DNA from: Dasyornis broadbenti
Taxonomy: Eukaryota; Chordata; Aves; Passeriformes; Dasyornithidae
Direction of reading: 5' to 3'
DNA: 64,000 nt
NCBI GenBank assembly: GCA_013397935.1
Contig: VZRN01006401.1
Location: forward strand, 609,490 to 673,489
A program made the position numbers and the translations under genes. The notes under the pieces are model-generated. The model was not told the DNA's origin. It saw only the letters and a program-made list of their open reading frames with translations, and made no database searches. Of this stretch, positions 61,125-64,000 are shown piece after piece (position 1 is the stretch's first letter; every line of letters begins with the position of its first letter).

Positions 61125-63764
61125 CTGAAATACTTAAAGATCCTCAGGCACACTCACTGGAGCAAGCAGACAGTTGCATTTTCAGTTGGATGACAGCTCC
61201 CCTCTTAAAAAAATTAACTCTGATCTGTGCAGATTTTATGTCCATTTTTTTACCATTAGCTCACAGACTCCTCAGGGGACATAAGAAGGGAGAAGTAGGT
61301 CTTCTCACCACATGCTCCCTGTGGGCAGTAGCTGTACTCTCTTCTAGCCTGAGCAGCTACAAGCTGCCTATATAATGATACCTTTTTACAGACAGGAAAA
61401 ATGTAATTACTTTTTTTTTACTATTCAAGGAGATTTCTGAACCTCTTCAAAGTAGACTTTGGCTTTGCCTTTTCTAAAAGAAGACTAGTGCTGCTTACAG
61501 GTCTGAAAGTCATGGAAATCTGCACTATGGAATAATGGAAAAAGATGGAACTACTGCTTCTTTCAATATGTTGGTATCATTGTTCTTCCTTCTTTGGGGC
61601 TTTAGTAAATATATACATATATAAACAGTTTCATGCATAGGCTTTATCATAGTAAAAAGAAAAAGGAACGGAGTTCCGTACTAGATGAAATCCATAATCC
61701 AATCAGCAATGAAATTATCACAGCATATAACTTTACAGTATTTTATTCTTTTCCAGTCCTTAGTGGTTTATCCTTAGGCTGTATGACAGAGCTGTCCCTA
61801 TTTCAAAGACAAGACTGCAGCAAGGATCAGAACAAGGAAATTTTCCAAAGAAATTCAGAACATCTGTTTCACTAAAACCTCAGCACAGCTATGGTTAGTG
61901 ACACATCTGACCTCCTAGTTCGTTGTCTTTTTCTCCAGACATAAAAGAAATACTGACTTTTGGGTTCCAGCAGGTCACAGGAGGATCATGGGGTAAAATC
62001 ATAGTGTGGAACAAGGAAGTAACATCAGATTAGGCTGTAGGAAGGTTTTACTGTGATGTATACATAACACCCCCAAAACAAGAATATATTAAATGCTCTA
62101 GCCAACATTCTGCAAAATTAAATTAAATACTTGGTTTGTTTTTTTTCTCACTTCGTTCAAGGACACTCAAAACTGTAAAAGAATTGCAGAAGAACAGCAA
62201 GTGGGAAAAGAGCTACACCTGTCTTGGTATCGATTCCAAGGCCTTCTCACAAACAGCAGGAGTTACTCCACCAGTATCAGTGGAATTAAACTGGCATTAG
62301 TATCAGTGTAAATGACAAGCTCACTGTGAGTCACACAGTATTTATTAATTGTGGATCATTATGGACAGAGATTTATTTGGCATTATCCAATTAATTGCCT
62401 CAGACAATCAAGTAGTTAAGAAAAATTCTTATATCTTCTCTAATAAATTTATTTGGATGGCATAAATTGGAATTCTTTTCAATGTGCTAAAGGTTTTATA
62501 GCATTGATCTTGGCCTTGGTTTTTCTGATTACAGAAAATTCTGTTAATATATCTTTACAAATTGGTGCTTGTCAAATTTGTCCTGCACAACATGAGACAT
62601 TCTAACGAAGCTTCTAATAGAAGTGGCACAGATAAACTTAGGACTACGTTAGCAGTTCTGTAAATTTCCAAGTTGACGTGAGTGTATTGTCTCCAAGAAT
62701 TCCTTCAAGCCAAGCAAGTCTTGATAACAAACTGTCAATCAATGAATTCTTTACATAATCCTTGCAATGCTAGATTATCTGTGAACCAATTTCTCAATCA
62801 TTACTTAATATGATCAACCTCACTCATCCTGTTCTCATTGACTCTAAAGGTCTAATTTCTTTCTTAAATTTGAGAAAATCTAGGTTCTTCCATCTCTATT
62901 ACTTCAAATAGCATGAGGTCAAAGAGTATTAAAATACGTTTTACCGAATCAATAGCATTAATTGTATATCTGTTAAATATCACGGTAAGTATATGGACTA
63001 AGCATGGGATGAAGCATTGCCATTTAAAATTTCCACTCCAAAACAACAGACAATGCTGTCTGAAAAATGTGAGTGACATGAGGAAAGAAGTGATGGCACA
63101 TTTTTGGATAACAGCTAAAGTTTTACTTTAAAAACATAGAGACCTGAACAGCATCTTTTTTTTTTTCTTTGTGGAGGATCTAATTCTAGTTTTTCAATAA
63201 CCTTGATGACTAGACTGTTTTAAAATTGAAATCAGTCATATTATTTGCATTGCCCTCAAACAGGTACGCTTTCCCAACTCGGTTGTGGATTTAGTGCACT
63301 TGACAGAAGATGTACAGTGCAATCGCGTTTTTGTTGTTGTTTTTTTTTTAATTAATCATCATGTTACTTGCATGAGTCAACCCAATGTTTGGGGATTTTT
63401 CCTGAAGTTTTCATTAAGTAATCAAGTATTTCCTGGTCTGGGTCAGCCTGAGGTAGGAAGATCTTCAGTATTTTTTCATATGTGGGAAATTTTCCTGACA
63501 GAAAAATGTGGTTATATTTTTTAACACAGAGTTGGTATCAAGCGTGGGGCAGATTAATTGCAGGAAAGAGGGAATGTGTGAGACTAAATGTTGTCTCTCT
63601 CTCTCTTTAGGTTCCCTTTCCCCTTCTCCTATATTACTCCTGTGCTTGATCCTGGCTAAGTGCATGGGCACAAGACCTCATTAACATTAGGGCTGCATCC
63701 AGCTGAGACCTTTCCTCTTTAAAAAACAGCAGCAAAGCAAGGAGATTTTTCAGTTTTTTCTTAC
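61125..63764. other. Intron
   Basis: AT-rich. Phase directly links the exons at 63.9 and 61.1 kb, so no exon is expected. Open stretches near 61.3 and 61.8 kb are therefore not called. Confidence 0.5.
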
Positions 63765-63928
63765 CTTGCCACCAGGGTCCACTGGTGCAAGCACAGATAG
63801 AGTGAGCCAAATTGAACATTGGGCTGTAGACACAAAAATTTCTGGGATGTAATCCTTCTATGCATAATGCAGCTCTGAAGGGCTTCTGAGTATGAAGAAC
63901 AATAACGAAATAGGGACTCAAAGTCCAC
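63765..63928 (-). CDS. Internal exon of large coiled-coil-type gene (first visible exon)
   Basis: This is the most upstream exon seen of the minus-strand gene. Read on the minus strand, a pyrimidine-containing acceptor (CCCTTTGATGCAG) precedes 164 bases open in one frame. The frame starts VDFESLFRYCSSYSEAL and later reads FLCLQPNVQFGSLYLC. The exon closes at a near-perfect donor, CAAG|GTAAGA. It begins in phase 0 and leaves two bases, AG, which join the single G opening the exon at 60968-61124 to give Arg. That phase agreement supports both exons. The sequence is mixed hydrophobic and polar with many Cys and no clear membrane segment. I do not recognise a catalytic motif. Confidence 0.8.
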
Positions 63929-64000
63929 CTGCATCAAAGGGATAGCTTCACATTCAGACCATTAGTCATAGAGCTTACCACACAGATAGTCTAACTTCCC

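Noticed and set aside
61310..61372. Minus-strand open stretch LVAAQARREYSYCPQG with a good donor
   Set aside because: Fails the phase left by the 63.9-kb exon (creates a stop), while the 61.1-kb exon fits.

Overview
The window looks like nuclear DNA from a bird. It carries several CR1 (chicken repeat 1) tails ending in the TTCTATGATTCTATGA-type 3' motif, three avian-type endogenous-retrovirus LTRs, AT-rich introns and no bacterial-type ORF. No open frame is long enough to be a gene on its own; the longest (about 200 codons near 28.2-28.8 kb) is consistent with chance.

The main result is one large split gene on the minus strand that covers essentially the whole window. I found about 35 candidate exons by pairing splice acceptors and donors around open, protein-like stretches and then checking reading phase from exon to exon. 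Transcription runs right to left. The first visible exon is 63765-63928, and the 5' end lies beyond the right edge. The likely terminal exon is 574-801, with its stop at 574-576. Phases agree in several runs: 63.9 to 61.1 to 59.06 to 57.89 to 56.96 kb; 55.4 to 54.9 to 54.4 to 53.1 kb; 41.1 to 40.3 kb; 33.2 to 33.0 to 31.8 kb; 24.4 to 23.5 to 21.7 to 21.4 to 18.1 to 15.1 kb; and an unbroken phase-0 run from 14.25 kb to the stop. The encoded protein is long and soluble-looking. Its C-terminal part (14 kb to 0.6 kb) is rich in Glu, Lys, Leu and Gln and looks like coiled coil. The best guess is a CCDC162-type (DUF4549) coiled-coil protein. That is an impression from exon content, not a proven match, so the symbol is left blank.

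The introns hold the rest. There are CR1 fragments at 0.96-1.56, 7.0-7.2, 10.7-10.8 and 36.84-37.0 kb, older CR1/L3-like stretches at about 3.2-3.45 and 45.55-46.45 kb, and LTRs at 24.95-26.09, 47.16-48.11 (with a 118-base assembly gap) and 50.96-51.95 kb. There is also a 179-bp repeat with telomere-like CCCTAA cores, tandem at 27.9-28.3 kb and inverted at 16.1 kb; a perfect 21-bp hairpin at 38.06-38.11 kb; and various microsatellites. I saw no tRNA, rRNA or CRISPR array, no second gene I can defend, and no convincing new biological system.
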